A stretch of DNA of 64,000 nucleotides. It comes from Sphingomonas endophytica (GTDB lineage Bacteria > Pseudomonadota > Alphaproteobacteria > Sphingomonadales > Sphingomonadaceae). Location of the stretch: assembly GCF_014199415.1 (NCBI RefSeq), contig NZ_JACIJN010000002.1, positions 62,001 through 126,000 of the forward strand. The letters run 5' to 3'. The notes under the pieces were generated by a model. It searched no databases and had not been told where the DNA came from. It saw nothing but the letters and a program-made list of their open reading frames with translations. Every line of letters begins with the position of its first letter. Position 1 is the stretch's first letter. The position numbers and the translations under genes are program-made. Shown piece after piece: positions 25,788-34,765 of the stretch.

Positions 25788-26657
25788 GTGAACGAATCTG
25801 AAACGGCTGTGGCGGGAAAGCCGCGGGAGCTGCAAGGTTTTCTGAACAGGGTGCTGTATCACCCGCTGGCGCACCGGCTGGCGCGGGCGCTGGTGCCGAC
25901 TCCGGTGACGCCGAACATGGTGTCGATCGCCGGGGCGGTGATGGTGATGGTGACGGCGGTACTCTACGCCTGGGTCGCGACCCCGGTGGCGATCGCGATC
26001 GGCTTTGCGCTGCACTGCGGCTGGCATGTCGTCGACGGCGCGGACGGCGCGCTGGCGCGGATGTCGGGGCGCGCCTCGCCGTCGGGCGAGATCGTCGACG
26101 GCCTGTGCGATTATGCCGGGCATGGGGTGCTGTATCTGTTGCTGGCGGGGGCGCTGGACGACAGCGTGGGCTGGATCGCCTGGCCGATCGCGATCCTCGC
26201 CGGGCTGAGCCGCGCGGTGCAGTCGGTGTTCGCCGAGAGCCAGCGCCGCACCTATCAATGGTGGGCGTATAATACGCCGTGGCTGCAGAACGCGAAATCG
26301 GACGGGCGCGGCATCGGCGTGGCGCTGTCGAACCTGTATCTGAGCGTGTGGCACGCGCTGTCGCGCCCGACGCAGCGCGTCAACGCGCTGGTGGCGAGCG
26401 CCGAGGCCGACCCGCCCGAGCGGCGGCGGATCGCCGGGATCGCGCTGACGGTCGGGTCGCGCGCGCTGCCGCTGCTGGCGGCGCTGGGCGCCAATCCGCG
26501 CACGATCCTGTTGGGGCTGAGCATGATCGCAGGGAAGCCGCTGTGGTTCTTCCTGATCGAGATCGTGCTACTCAACATCGCGCTGGTGCTGGCGATCATG
26601 CAGGCCGCGTATCTGGGGCGACGGATCGCGGCTTTGATCGCGGACGGGCACCAGTGA
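25788..26657 (+). CDS. CDP-alcohol phosphatidyltransferase family protein (possible CDP-inositol-using transferase)
   Basis: A 289-residue multi-pass membrane protein with the complete family motif: D-x2-D-G-x2-A-R then G-x3-D-x3-D (HVVDGADGALAR... GEIVDGLCD). Enzymes of this family move a phospho-alcohol from CDP onto a hydroxyl acceptor. Its divergent pairing with inositol-phosphate synthase and a cytidylyltransferase suggests use of CDP-inositol, as in di-myo-inositol-phosphate-phosphate synthase, or formation of an inositol lipid. The start is GTG with GCGAGGGA upstream. Substrate is inferred from context only. Confidence 0.85.
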   Translation: MNESETAVAGKPRELQGFLNRVLYHPLAHRLARALVPTPVTPNMVSIAGAVMVMVTAVLYAWVATPVAIAIGFALHCGWHVVDGADGALARMSGRASPSGEIVDGLCDYAGHGVLYLLLAGALDDSVGWIAWPIAILAGLSRAVQSVFAESQRRTYQWWAYNTPWLQNAKSDGRGIGVALSNLYLSVWHALSRPTQRVNALVASAEADPPERRRIAGIALTVGSRALPLLAALGANPRTILLGLSMIAGKPLWFFLIEIVLLNIALVLAIMQAAYLGRRIAALIADGHQ

Positions 26658-26664
26658 GGGTGCC

Positions 26665-26690
26665 GGAACCGGCCCGCACGACGGCGGGTT
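26665..26690 (+). promoter_or_regulatory. Possible EcfG-type promoter GGAAC-N17-GGTT before sodC
   Basis: GGAAC (26665-26669) and GGTT (26687-26690) are 17 bases apart, 30 bases before the sodC start. The -10 element deviates by one base from CGTT. Confidence 0.4.
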
Positions 26691-26719
26691 GGCGCGAGAG
26701 ATCATAGGGAGGAGCGACG

Positions 26720-27262
26720 ATGCGACAGGTTCTGACGATGACGGGGCTCGGGCTGGCGGCGCTGTCGCTGGCGGCGTGCAACGACGAGGGCAAGATGGAC
26801 ACCGGCACGCCGGTCGCGGGCGGCGCGCGCGCCGTCGCGATGCTGGCGACCGCGACCGGCGCGCCGGTAGGCCGCGCGAGCGCGACCGACGTGGCAGGTG
26901 GCGTGCGCTTCACCATCGACGCGACCGGGATGCCGGCGGGGACACATGGCGCGCATGTCCATATGGTCGGGCGCTGCGACGCGCCGGACTTCACGAGCGC
27001 TGGCGGGCACTGGAACCCGACGCAGAAGAAGCACGGCACGATGAACCCGCAGGGGCCGCATCAGGGCGATCTGCCGAACCTCGTGATCGGCAGTGACGGG
27101 CGCGGCACGATCGGTGCGGTGATTCCGGGCGCGACGCTCGCCGGGTTGCTCGATGCCGATGGGGCGGCGATGGTGATCCATGCCGGACCCGACGACCTGA
27201 TGACCGACCCGAGCGGCAATTCGGGCGGGCGCATCGCCTGCGGCGTGTTCCAGGCGTCGTAA
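26720..27262 (+). CDS. sodC: Cu/Zn superoxide dismutase, lipoprotein
   Basis: A 180-residue periplasmic enzyme with lipobox SLAAC (Cys20). Copper and zinc ligands appear in order: HGAHVH, then the GGHWNP and KKHGTMNP segments, HQGDLPN and VIHAGPDD. The disulfide cysteines in GRC and IACGVF are present. It removes superoxide outside the cytoplasm. GGGAGGAGC precedes the ATG. The GGAAC/GGTT pair upstream suggests general-stress control. Confidence 0.93.
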   Translation: MRQVLTMTGLGLAALSLAACNDEGKMDTGTPVAGGARAVAMLATATGAPVGRASATDVAGGVRFTIDATGMPAGTHGAHVHMVGRCDAPDFTSAGGHWNPTQKKHGTMNPQGPHQGDLPNLVIGSDGRGTIGAVIPGATLAGLLDADGAAMVIHAGPDDLMTDPSGNSGGRIACGVFQAS

Positions 27263-27270
27263 ATGGACCC

Positions 27271-27354
27271 GTCATCCCGGACTTGATCCGGGATCCCGCT
27301 TCTTCTGTCGCGGACCAGAAAGGAGCGTGGCCTCGGATTAAGTCCGGGGCGACG
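27271..27354. repeat. Dispersed palindromic repeat, GTCATCCCGGA family (copy 2)
   Basis: GTCATCCCGGACTTGATCCG begins the element and TTAAGTCCGGGGCGACG ends it in inverted orientation, between the converging sodC and MFS genes. It could serve as a bidirectional transcript end. Confidence 0.7.
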
Positions 27355-27359
27355 AAGGT

Positions 27360-28910
27360 TCAGGCCGGCTCCCCCGCTGCCCGCGCGCGCTCTTCGCGGG
27401 TGCGTTCGGCGGCGGGGAAGCGGCGGTAGGCGACCAGCCCTGCCGCCAGCGTGATCGGAACGCTGAGCAGCAACGACAGCATCCCGGTCGATAGGCTGCC
27501 GCTGAGCGTCGAAATCCGCCCGGCGAGATACGGTCCGAGCGCGAGCCCGATCAGTGTCGTGCCGATGAAGAAGGTCGCGGTCGCGGTGCCGCGCATCCGG
27601 GGCAGCACCAAATCCTGCGTCGCGGCCGCCGCAGCGCCGAGCCCCCACGCCGCGAACACCTGCGCGCAGAACACGCAGACGTAGAGCACGGCCGGCGTCG
27701 CGGTCGTATAGCCGGCGATCATGAACGGCACCGGCAGCACCGCGCTTGCCAGCACCGGCACCAGCCGCCCGGCCGGGTTGTTGCGCCGCAGCCGGTCGGC
27801 GATCAGCCCGCCGGTGGTGACGCCGATGAACCCCGCCGCCGCGCCCGCGCCGCCGATGAACAGCCCGGCCTGCGCGGGCGTGACGTCGAGCACGCGGATC
27901 GCATAGGGCGCCGCCCAGAAGCTCGACGCATAGGCCATGAACGCGTTGAGCCCGTAGGCGACGACGGTGCACAGAAAGGCGGGGGTGCCGAGGATCAGCG
28001 CGAAGGTCGGCGGGTCGCGATGCCGCAGTGCGCAACCCCAGGAGAAGACCGCATAGAAGCCGACGCCGACCGCGATCCATTGCGGCAGCGGCTCGCCGAG
28101 CGCGTGGAGCAGCGCGACCAGCGCGACAGTGACCGCCAGCCCGGCGAGGTTGACGAGCAGCGCGCGCCGTCCGAGCCGCGCCGCGCCGATCAGCGTGAGC
28201 GGTGGCAGGATCGTCACCAGCTCGTCGCGGAAGGCGCGGAACGGCGCGGGATGCGGCGGCGGGGTGGGCAGCCCCTCGACCGCGCCGCGCACCGGCTCGC
28301 GCAGCGTCGCGACGACCAGCGCGAGCACCAGCCCCGGTACGCCGACCGCGAGGAACGCCGCCTGCCAGCCGGCGAGCCCAAGCGGCCCGCCGCCGGGATA
28401 GGCGCGGTTCCAGTTCTGGACGATCAGCCCGCCGATAAACAACGAGCAGCCGCCGCCGACATAGAGGCCGGCAGAATAGATCGACAGCGCAGTGGCGCGC
28501 AGCCGCTTGGGAAAATAGTCGGAGATCAGCGAATAGGCGGAGGGGGAGGCGGTCGCCTCGCCGACGCCGACCCCGACGCGCGCGGCGGCGAGCTGTGCGC
28601 CGTTCGCGGACAGTCCCGACAGAGCGGTCATCGCCGACCAGAGCGTCAGCCCGGCGCTCATCAGCCGGACGCGGTGCCAATTGTCCGCCAGCCGCCCGAG
28701 CGGGATGCCGAACAGCGCGTAAAAGACACCGAAGGCGGTGCCGTAGAGGAAGCCGAGATCCTCGTCGCGCAGGTTGAGGTCGCGCTTGATGTCCTCGGCG
28801 AGGATCGAGATCACCTGCCGGTCGACGAAGTTGAGGACATAGACCAGGAACAGCAGCCCCAGCGCATACCATGCATAGCCGCTCGCGCGGGCGTCCTGCT
28901 CTCCGGCCAT
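27360..28910 (-). CDS. MFS transporter, spinster-like
   Basis: A 516-residue protein with about 12 transmembrane helices. It has the spinster-type signature NFVDRQVISILAEDIKRDL in helix 1, GFLYGTAFGVFYALFGIPLGRLAD with the MFS loop motif, GVGVGEATASPSAYSLISDYFP and IYSAGLYVGGG. A long central loop (PTPPPHPAPFRAFRDE) separates the halves. The substrate is unknown. It is monocistronic and convergent with sodC. Confidence 0.9.
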   Translation of the reverse strand: MAGEQDARASGYAWYALGLLFLVYVLNFVDRQVISILAEDIKRDLNLRDEDLGFLYGTAFGVFYALFGIPLGRLADNWHRVRLMSAGLTLWSAMTALSGLSANGAQLAAARVGVGVGEATASPSAYSLISDYFPKRLRATALSIYSAGLYVGGGCSLFIGGLIVQNWNRAYPGGGPLGLAGWQAAFLAVGVPGLVLALVVATLREPVRGAVEGLPTPPPHPAPFRAFRDELVTILPPLTLIGAARLGRRALLVNLAGLAVTVALVALLHALGEPLPQWIAVGVGFYAVFSWGCALRHRDPPTFALILGTPAFLCTVVAYGLNAFMAYASSFWAAPYAIRVLDVTPAQAGLFIGGAGAAAGFIGVTTGGLIADRLRRNNPAGRLVPVLASAVLPVPFMIAGYTTATPAVLYVCVFCAQVFAAWGLGAAAAATQDLVLPRMRGTATATFFIGTTLIGLALGPYLAGRISTLSGSLSTGMLSLLLSVPITLAAGLVAYRRFPAAERTREERARAAGEPA

Positions 28911-29039
28911 GCATCCTCCCGATTTTTGGGCGAGCGTAACAGAGTGGTGGTGGGAGGGAAGGGGAGGCTTCCCGCTTTTCTTTGCCGGCCTGGGGACGTT
29001 ATGTCGAACCGAACTCGCAATGACGAACGGGAGGCGGTT

Positions 29040-29106
29040 CCCATGTCACCCTGATCTAGCTGCCCGTTGGAGAAGAAGCGGGGCTTGAGATCACGTCCGG
29101 GGTGAC
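29040..29106. repeat. Degenerate copy of the GTCATCCCGGA repeat family
   Basis: The right end CACGTCCGGGGTGACGG is well kept and the left end (CATGTCACCCTGATC) is degraded. It overlaps the last bases of thpR. Confidence 0.45.
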
Positions 29107-29654
29107 GGCGCGTCGCCAAGCGGCCACCGCGCAACCGCCTCGTAGCGTGCGCCTTCGTGGCCGAGGATGCTCTCGAACAACGTCAGGTGCGGCATCGTGA
29201 AGTCGGGCGAGGCGAGCGCGGCGTGGTCGGCGATCCAGCGGTCGATCAGCGCCGGGTCGCCCGCGGTGCGCGAGAAGCGCGCGATCGTAACATGAGGCAG
29301 GTAGCGACGCGGGTCGGGATCGACCCCGGCACGGGCGAGCGCCTGGTCGACCTTGCGGTGGAGCGCGGCGAGCGGCTCGACCGGGACGACGCGCGCCCAG
29401 AGCGTGTCGATCCGGCCGCGCTTGTCGAAGGTGCCCGCGCCGTCGAGCCGGGCCGTCGGCGCCGGCGCTGCGATCCGCGACAGTGCGGTGGCGATATCCT
29501 CGGCCTGTCGGCGGTCGACCTCGCCGATGAAGCGCAGCGTGACGTGCAATTGCTCGTCCTCCTGCCAGCGCGCGCCGGGCAGACCCTCCATCGCATCGAG
29601 CAACAGGGTCCGGATCGGCGGGGGCGGCCGCAGCGCGACGAACAGGCGGTGCAT
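29091..29654 (-). CDS. thpR: RNA 2',3'-cyclic phosphodiesterase
   Basis: A 187-residue 2H phosphoesterase. Two HxTx motifs form the active site: His37-Val-Thr (HVTLRF) and PHVTIARF near 118. It begins with MHRLFVALRPPP, typical of the family. ThpR opens 2',3'-cyclic phosphates in RNA and was first described as 2'-5' RNA ligase. The ATG at 29654 is preferred to an upstream in-frame start because homology starts there. Confidence 0.92.
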   Translation of the reverse strand: MHRLFVALRPPPPIRTLLLDAMEGLPGARWQEDEQLHVTLRFIGEVDRRQAEDIATALSRIAAPAPTARLDGAGTFDKRGRIDTLWARVVPVEPLAALHRKVDQALARAGVDPDPRRYLPHVTIARFSRTAGDPALIDRWIADHAALASPDFTMPHLTLFESILGHEGARYEAVARWPLGDAPSPRT

Positions 29655-29775
29655 GGGGCTGTAACGAACCTTTGCTCGATCGGATGCGGTTCGGCGCGTC
29701 GCTTGAAAAGCGCGACCCGACACGCGATATTCCTCCTATCCGACCCATTCGTTCGGATGAAGGAGCAAAGAGACA

Positions 29776-30516
<741 letters not shown>

Positions 30517-30543
30517 TCCGCGGGATTGAGTAACGGAACGTCC

Positions 30544-30579
30544 GGGGCTCGGCGGGTAACCGCCGGGCCCCTTCTCTTT
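30544..30579 (+). terminator. Rho-independent terminator after the BI-1 gene
   Basis: GGGGCTCGGCGG pairs with CCGCCGGGCCCC across a GTAA loop (one T-G pair), followed by TTCTCTTT. Confidence 0.85.
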
Positions 30580-30595
30580 GCGTGAAAGGGGCGAA

Positions 30596-31369
30596 ATGCG
30601 CCTGTCGATCGAGGCCGTGCTGGATTATGGCTTTCCCGCGCCTGCCGACGTGCTGCTGCAGATCGAGGTCGCGGCGCTTCCCGATCAGTTGCTGGAGGCG
30701 CAATCGCTGGTGATCGAATCGGATCATCCGATCCGCGCGGTCGCCGGCGAGGACGGAATCGGGCAACGCTGCTGGGCGCGTGCCGAGCACCGGCTGGTGG
30801 CGCGCTATCAGGCGACGGTGACGATCGACCGGCCGGCGGTGCGGCTCGATCTGTTGCCCGCCACCCCGGCGGCGCGACTGCCCGCGGCGACGATCCCGTA
30901 TCTGCTGCCGAGTCGCTATTGCGAGGCCGACCGCTTCGACCATTTCGTCCGTCGCACCTTTGCCGGGCTGAGCGGCGGGGCGCTGGCAATCGCGCTGGCC
31001 GAGTGGGTGCGCGACAATCTCGATTACGCGCCGGTCGCGCCGGGCGGCGGCGCGCTGCATACCTTCGCGGAGCGGCGGGGCGTGTGCCGCGACTATGCGC
31101 ATCTGCTCGTCGCGCTGGCGCGCGCGGCGGAGATCCCGGCGCGGTGCGTCTCGGCCTATGCGCCCGGCGTCGATCCGCCCGATTTCCATGCGGTTGCCGA
31201 GCTGTGGCTGGACGGGGCGTGGCACCTGCTCGACGCCACCGGCATGGCCCGCGCCGACGAGATCGCGCGGGTCGGGGTGGGGCGCGACGCGACCGACATC
31301 GCGTTCATGACGATCTTCGGCAGCGCCAGCCTGTGGGGGCAGCGGGTGCGGGTCACCCGGCTCGCCTAG
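30596..31369 (+). CDS. Transglutaminase-like family protein
   Basis: A 257-residue protein with the transglutaminase triad: Cys in RRGVCRDYAHL, His in PPDFHAVAELW and Asp in WHLLDATG. An N-terminal beta domain precedes it. Such bacterial proteins act as cysteine peptidases or amidases, mostly uncharacterised. The ATG at 30596 after GAAAGGGGCGAA is preferred to an in-frame GTG at 30578. Confidence 0.9.
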   Translation: MRLSIEAVLDYGFPAPADVLLQIEVAALPDQLLEAQSLVIESDHPIRAVAGEDGIGQRCWARAEHRLVARYQATVTIDRPAVRLDLLPATPAARLPAATIPYLLPSRYCEADRFDHFVRRTFAGLSGGALAIALAEWVRDNLDYAPVAPGGGALHTFAERRGVCRDYAHLLVALARAAEIPARCVSAYAPGVDPPDFHAVAELWLDGAWHLLDATGMARADEIARVGVGRDATDIAFMTIFGSASLWGQRVRVTRLA

Positions 31370-31393
31370 GAACGCGGGCGCGTGACCGGCGTT
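31369..31393 (+). promoter_or_regulatory. EcfG-type general stress promoter GGAAC-N16-CGTT
   Basis: This is a perfect match to the alphaproteobacterial EcfG consensus, beginning at the transglutaminase stop and 38 bases before the start of the next small gene. The following GGAGGG is a strong ribosome site. Confidence 0.65.
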
Positions 31394-31430
31394 GGGATGT
31401 GAACCAATATGACCGAATGAGGAGGGTATG

Positions 31431-31724
31431 ATGACCGAAGCGAGCCCGATCGACGACCGCGCGCTCGACAGCCTGTCGGTGGCGCCCGACGCCGGCAACG
31501 CCGGTGGATCCAAGGACGCGCGGCAGGATGCCGGACAGGATCGTTCGATCGAGAAGCGGCTGGCCAAGCACCCCGGCAGCGACGACGCCCGGCTCGACGC
31601 CGGTCTGGACGAGACGATGGACGCGTCCGATCCGGTGTCGATCACCCAGCCCGGTCGTAGCGAGCCGGCGCCGTCGTCCGGGTTCGATGCGGCCGAGGAA
31701 GCGGAGCGGCAGCGCGACGCCTGA
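31431..31724 (+). CDS. Small acidic hydrophilic protein, probably stress-induced
   Basis: A 97-residue protein rich in Asp, Ala and Ser without hydrophobic helices (IDDRALDSLSVAPDAGN, DARLDAGLDETMDASDPVS). It looks intrinsically disordered. GGAGGG lies before tandem ATGs at 31428 and 31431; spacing favours the second. The EcfG-type promoter directly upstream suggests induction by general stress. No named family is recognised. Confidence 0.65.
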   Translation: MTEASPIDDRALDSLSVAPDAGNAGGSKDARQDAGQDRSIEKRLAKHPGSDDARLDAGLDETMDASDPVSITQPGRSEPAPSSGFDAAEEAERQRDA

Positions 31725-32044
31725 GCGGCCGTCTGTCGGTCACGTCGCCCCGGACTTGATCCGGGGCGACGGGTGGAGGCTGGCATCTCATAGCGACCAT
31801 TCGCGATATCCAGAGCGTCGACCTGTCGAAGGTTGGATCCGTGGCAATGGAGCGCTGGGTCGTTGCGTTTACGCTACGCCCAATGTTCGGATCTGACGAT
31901 TAAACTCCGTTCATCGCATCTATGTTGCGGTGCGGCACGCTCCATGCTGACTTATGACGGTCGGAAGACGGCGCCGTTAAGCCAAACGTTAACCACTTTG
32001 GCGCATTCTTCCGGGCATTGGTTCATGCGCGGCGGGGTGTGACG
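31725..32044. other. Noncoding stretch
   Basis: About 320 bases without a supported gene. It holds one compact palindromic repeat (31744-31770), then AT-richer sequence with GTTAA pairs at 31977-31992 that probably includes the promoter of the next gene. Confidence 0.5.
31744..31770. repeat. Compact palindrome of the GTCATCCCGGA repeat family
   Basis: GTCGCCCCGGA pairs perfectly with TCCGGGGCGAC across CTTGA. It is a minimal form of the dispersed repeats and can serve as a transcript-end hairpin for the small stress gene. Confidence 0.7.
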
Positions 32045-32593
32045 ATGGGTAGAATGAAAGCGGCCGAAGGGGCGATGACGCTGGCCGAGATGAAAGAATT
32101 CGCGACCTTCCCGGCCGCGACGCAGCGATACATCCGGCGCAGCCTCGATGTCGGGCTCGATCGTGACGATGCGCTGGCGCGCTGGTCGCGCGACGTGGTC
32201 GAAGCGGCGAGTATCCGCGCACAGGCGCAGCATTATCGCCGGCTTCCCGCGATCCGCGCGCTCGTTCCCGACGACAGCGGGCTCGACGCCGCCGAACAGG
32301 TGCTCGCGCCGCTCGTCACGCTGGCGGCGTTCGATCTGGGGCAGGGGCGGATCACGACCTTCTCGTCGTTCCGCTTCCTGTTCGAGCGGCTGGTCGGCGC
32401 AAAGGTGCGGCCATGGCTTCCCTCGGCGTTCTGCGCGGCAGCGGCAATGCCGCATCTCCACCCCGAACTGCGGCGGCGGTTGCTCCAGTCGATCAGCGAG
32501 GCGGCGGCGACCGCTTCGGGCTGGTCGTCGCGTCAGCCGTCGTTCTTCCCGCATTGGGTCGAGAAGGTCGATACCGCCGCACTGCCGCACTGA
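32045..32593 (+). CDS. Hypothetical protein
   Basis: A 182-residue, largely helical soluble protein (AEMKEFATFPAATQRYIRRSLDVGLDRDDALARWSRD...). A Phe-rich central part (SSFRFLFERLVGAK) and ends WVEKVDTAALPH. No family is recognised. The ATG at 32045 is taken after a GGCGGGG stretch; an in-frame ATG at 32054 is also possible. Confidence 0.6.
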   Translation: MGRMKAAEGAMTLAEMKEFATFPAATQRYIRRSLDVGLDRDDALARWSRDVVEAASIRAQAQHYRRLPAIRALVPDDSGLDAAEQVLAPLVTLAAFDLGQGRITTFSSFRFLFERLVGAKVRPWLPSAFCAAAAMPHLHPELRRRLLQSISEAAATASGWSSRQPSFFPHWVEKVDTAALPH

Positions 32594-32665
32594 CGGCCAG
32601 CGTTTGATCCACTTACGTGGGAGCGGGCCGGTGCTGTCGCCGATCAAGCGTTGCTGGACCAGACC

Positions 32666-32959
32666 CTAGACGAAGCGCAATTCGATCGGCAGCCCGGTGT
32701 CGCGCGCGGCATCGGCGAACACGTTGCGAACGCGGTCGAGATAGGTGGTCAGCGGTACGGGGAAGGGCGTGCTGACGACGATCTCGACGGTGAGGGGCGG
32801 GCAGACGCGGTTCTCACCGGCGACCAGACCGTCGTAGAGCGCATCGAGGTTCGGCCCGTGCCAGTCCGGCGCGCCCAGCGCCGGGAGCAGCGCCGCCCAG
32901 AAATCCTCGCGCCGCTGCCAGCCGCGCGCGTCGAGCCGGATCAGCGACAGGCGCGCCAC
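32666..32959 (-). CDS. Barstar family protein
   Basis: A 97-residue protein with the barstar core: DFWAALLPALGAPDWHGPNLDALYDGL, where the Trp-x-Gly-x-Asn-Leu-Asp-Ala-Leu segment is diagnostic. Barstar inhibits the RNase barnase. Here no barnase-like gene is visible. A GTG start at 32959 overlaps the extensin-like gene end by 19 bases, so translation is probably coupled. Confidence 0.85.
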   Translation of the reverse strand: MARLSLIRLDARGWQRREDFWAALLPALGAPDWHGPNLDALYDGLVAGENRVCPPLTVEIVVSTPFPVPLTTYLDRVRNVFADAARDTGLPIELRFV

Positions 32960-33636
32960 CCACGCGCACCGCGCGCCGCCTGATCGAGGTGGAAATGATC
33001 GCGATGCGCGGCATTGTAATCGGGGGACAGGACGGTCGCGAACAGCCCGCACGCGCCGTCACGCACCTCTCGCAGGAACGCCGCTTTCGGCCCCGTCCCC
33101 TTCCAGTCGCGCGCGACGCTGATCCGCGTGCCGTCCGACAGGCGGAAGCCGGCGATGTCGATCGCGTCGGCGGTCGAATGCTCGCTCCACGCGCCGGCCT
33201 GGCGGCCGTAGAGGCGGCGGCACGAATAGCTGCCGTAATGGTCGATACGGGTGACCCGCGCGTCGAAATGGCGGCGTGCGGCAGGGAGCAGCACGTTCCA
33301 CTCCCACATCGCCAGCGCGGCGGCGACCGGGCAGGCGATCCCGAGGTTGGCGGGCGACAGCGCGACGTCGCGTGCCCCGCCGTCGGTCAGCCGCACCGCA
33401 TCGTCATAGCCGCAATGGCCGTCGTGGCGTGCGGGCAAGGCGGTGAACCGCACCCCGGCCTGCGTCAGCAGCCCGCGACACTGCGCCGCATCGCTGGTCA
33501 GGCCGGTCAGCTTGCGCCCGGTGAACAGCCCGACCGGCTGGCCGAGGTCGAGCGCGGTCCACGGCAGATCCTGCGGGCGCCGGCGCAGCACGCCCCAAGC
33601 GACGAGCGCGAGCGCGGCGAGCAGCGCCACCGCCAC
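32941..33636 (-). CDS. Extensin-like family protein
   Basis: A 231-residue protein with an N-terminal membrane segment (VAVALLAALALVAWGVL) followed by the bacterial extensin-like domain: QCRGLLTQAGVRFTALP, CGYDDAVRL, HYGSYSCRR, EHSTADAIDIAGFRLSDG and HRDHFHLD. His/Asp residues resemble D,D-peptidase-type metal sites, so cell-wall hydrolysis is plausible. The GTG at 33636 has GGAG six bases upstream and follows the NUDIX stop by 32 bases; a longer frame would overlap NUDIX by 100 bases. Confidence 0.83.
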   Translation of the reverse strand: MAVALLAALALVAWGVLRRRPQDLPWTALDLGQPVGLFTGRKLTGLTSDAAQCRGLLTQAGVRFTALPARHDGHCGYDDAVRLTDGGARDVALSPANLGIACPVAAALAMWEWNVLLPAARRHFDARVTRIDHYGSYSCRRLYGRQAGAWSEHSTADAIDIAGFRLSDGTRISVARDWKGTGPKAAFLREVRDGACGLFATVLSPDYNAAHRDHFHLDQAARGARGWRACR

Positions 33637-33668
33637 GCTCGCTCCGGCGATGCGGCGGATCGCGCGGG

Positions 33669-34442
33669 CTAGCCGCGCCGGACGCGATCGCTTCGCTCGG
33701 CGACGACCGGGTAGCCGAGATCGTCGGGAATGCAGAGATATTCCTCCCCGTCGCGGGTTTCGGACCATGGCACGACGACTCGCACCGGAAAGGCGCGGGC
33801 CTGCGCCGCCGCTGCGGCATAAGAGGGGAACAGGGCAAGGCGTTCGAGGTTGCGGCGCGTCGGAAAGATCAGCGCGACACGCCCGGCATTGGCATCGTCG
33901 AGCATCGCCTGCGCACCGGTCCAGCACAGCCGGACGTTCTCGGTGCCGTCGACCCGTGGCGCCGGCGCGTCGGCGGGCAAGGCGGCGAGATAGAAGCGCG
34001 TGTCGTAGCGGCGCACCGGGCTGTAATCGGGACGCCAGCGCGCGAACGGGATCAGCGCATCGAGCGCGAGCGTCGCGCCGGCCGCCGCCAGCGCCTCGCC
34101 AAACGCCGCGCCCGCGCCGAGCGCGGCCCGGATCGTCGCGATCGCCGCGGGATCGGGGGTGGCGGTGAAGCCGATCGGAAGCGCAGACTCCTCGATCGTC
34201 TCGCGGATCGCGGCGATCCGCGCCGCGCCTTCGTCCTGATCGGGCAGCGCGAGCAGGCGCGCGAGATCGTGGTCGCCGGGATCGACGCGCCCGCCGGGGA
34301 AGACCATCGCACCGGGTGCGAAGGCCATCACGCCGGCGCGTTCGACCATCAGAATGTCGGGCGGCCCGTCGGCGCGATCGCGCATCACCACCAGCGTGGC
34401 GGCGGGCCTTGCGGCGGGCAATATGGTGGAAGGTTCGGTCAT
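33669..34442 (-). CDS. NUDIX hydrolase, NUDT19-like
   Basis: A 257-residue pyrophosphohydrolase. The Nudix box starts MVFPGGRVDPGD and is interrupted by about 18 residues before AAIRETIEES, the split-box layout of NUDT19-type CoA-diphosphate hydrolases. The C-terminal half has FARWRPDYSPVRRYDTRFYLA, also typical. It heads a minus-strand group with the extensin-like and barstar genes. Confidence 0.87.
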   Translation of the reverse strand: MTEPSTILPAARPAATLVVMRDRADGPPDILMVERAGVMAFAPGAMVFPGGRVDPGDHDLARLLALPDQDEGAARIAAIRETIEESALPIGFTATPDPAAIATIRAALGAGAAFGEALAAAGATLALDALIPFARWRPDYSPVRRYDTRFYLAALPADAPAPRVDGTENVRLCWTGAQAMLDDANAGRVALIFPTRRNLERLALFPSYAAAAAQARAFPVRVVVPWSETRDGEEYLCIPDDLGYPVVAERSDRVRRG

Positions 34443-34452
34443 CGGCGGCGGG

Positions 34453-34528
34453 TGGTGGAGCTGAGGGGAATCGAACCCCTGACCTCTGCAGTGCGATTGC
34501 AGCGCTCTCCCATCTGAGCTACAGCCCC
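34453..34528 (-). tRNA. tRNA-Ala (anticodon CGC)
   Basis: The complement forms a 76-base tRNA with encoded CCA. The acceptor GGGGCTG/CAGCTCC has the G3-U70 wobble that identifies alanine tRNA. The anticodon stem CTGCA/TGCAG and loop ATCGCAC give anticodon CGC, reading GCG, a frequent codon in this GC-rich DNA. Confidence 0.95.
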
Positions 34529-34765
34529 GCCCGCCGATGCCCGGCCATGGCCGGGAGCGACGCCCTTAAACGCGATCCGCGGGCGACGCAACAGCCCTCG
34601 TCACCGAAAACCAAAAAGCATCGACGGCCAGCCGGTCGGCGCGCGCGACGAAAACAAGGTTCTGCGAGCGTAACGACAGGAACGATATGCCCCAGATCAG
34701 CTTTTTCCCGATACTGGCGTGACGCCGCAACGCGGTGCGCGACCCGTGTCTGACGCAGGAGAATC

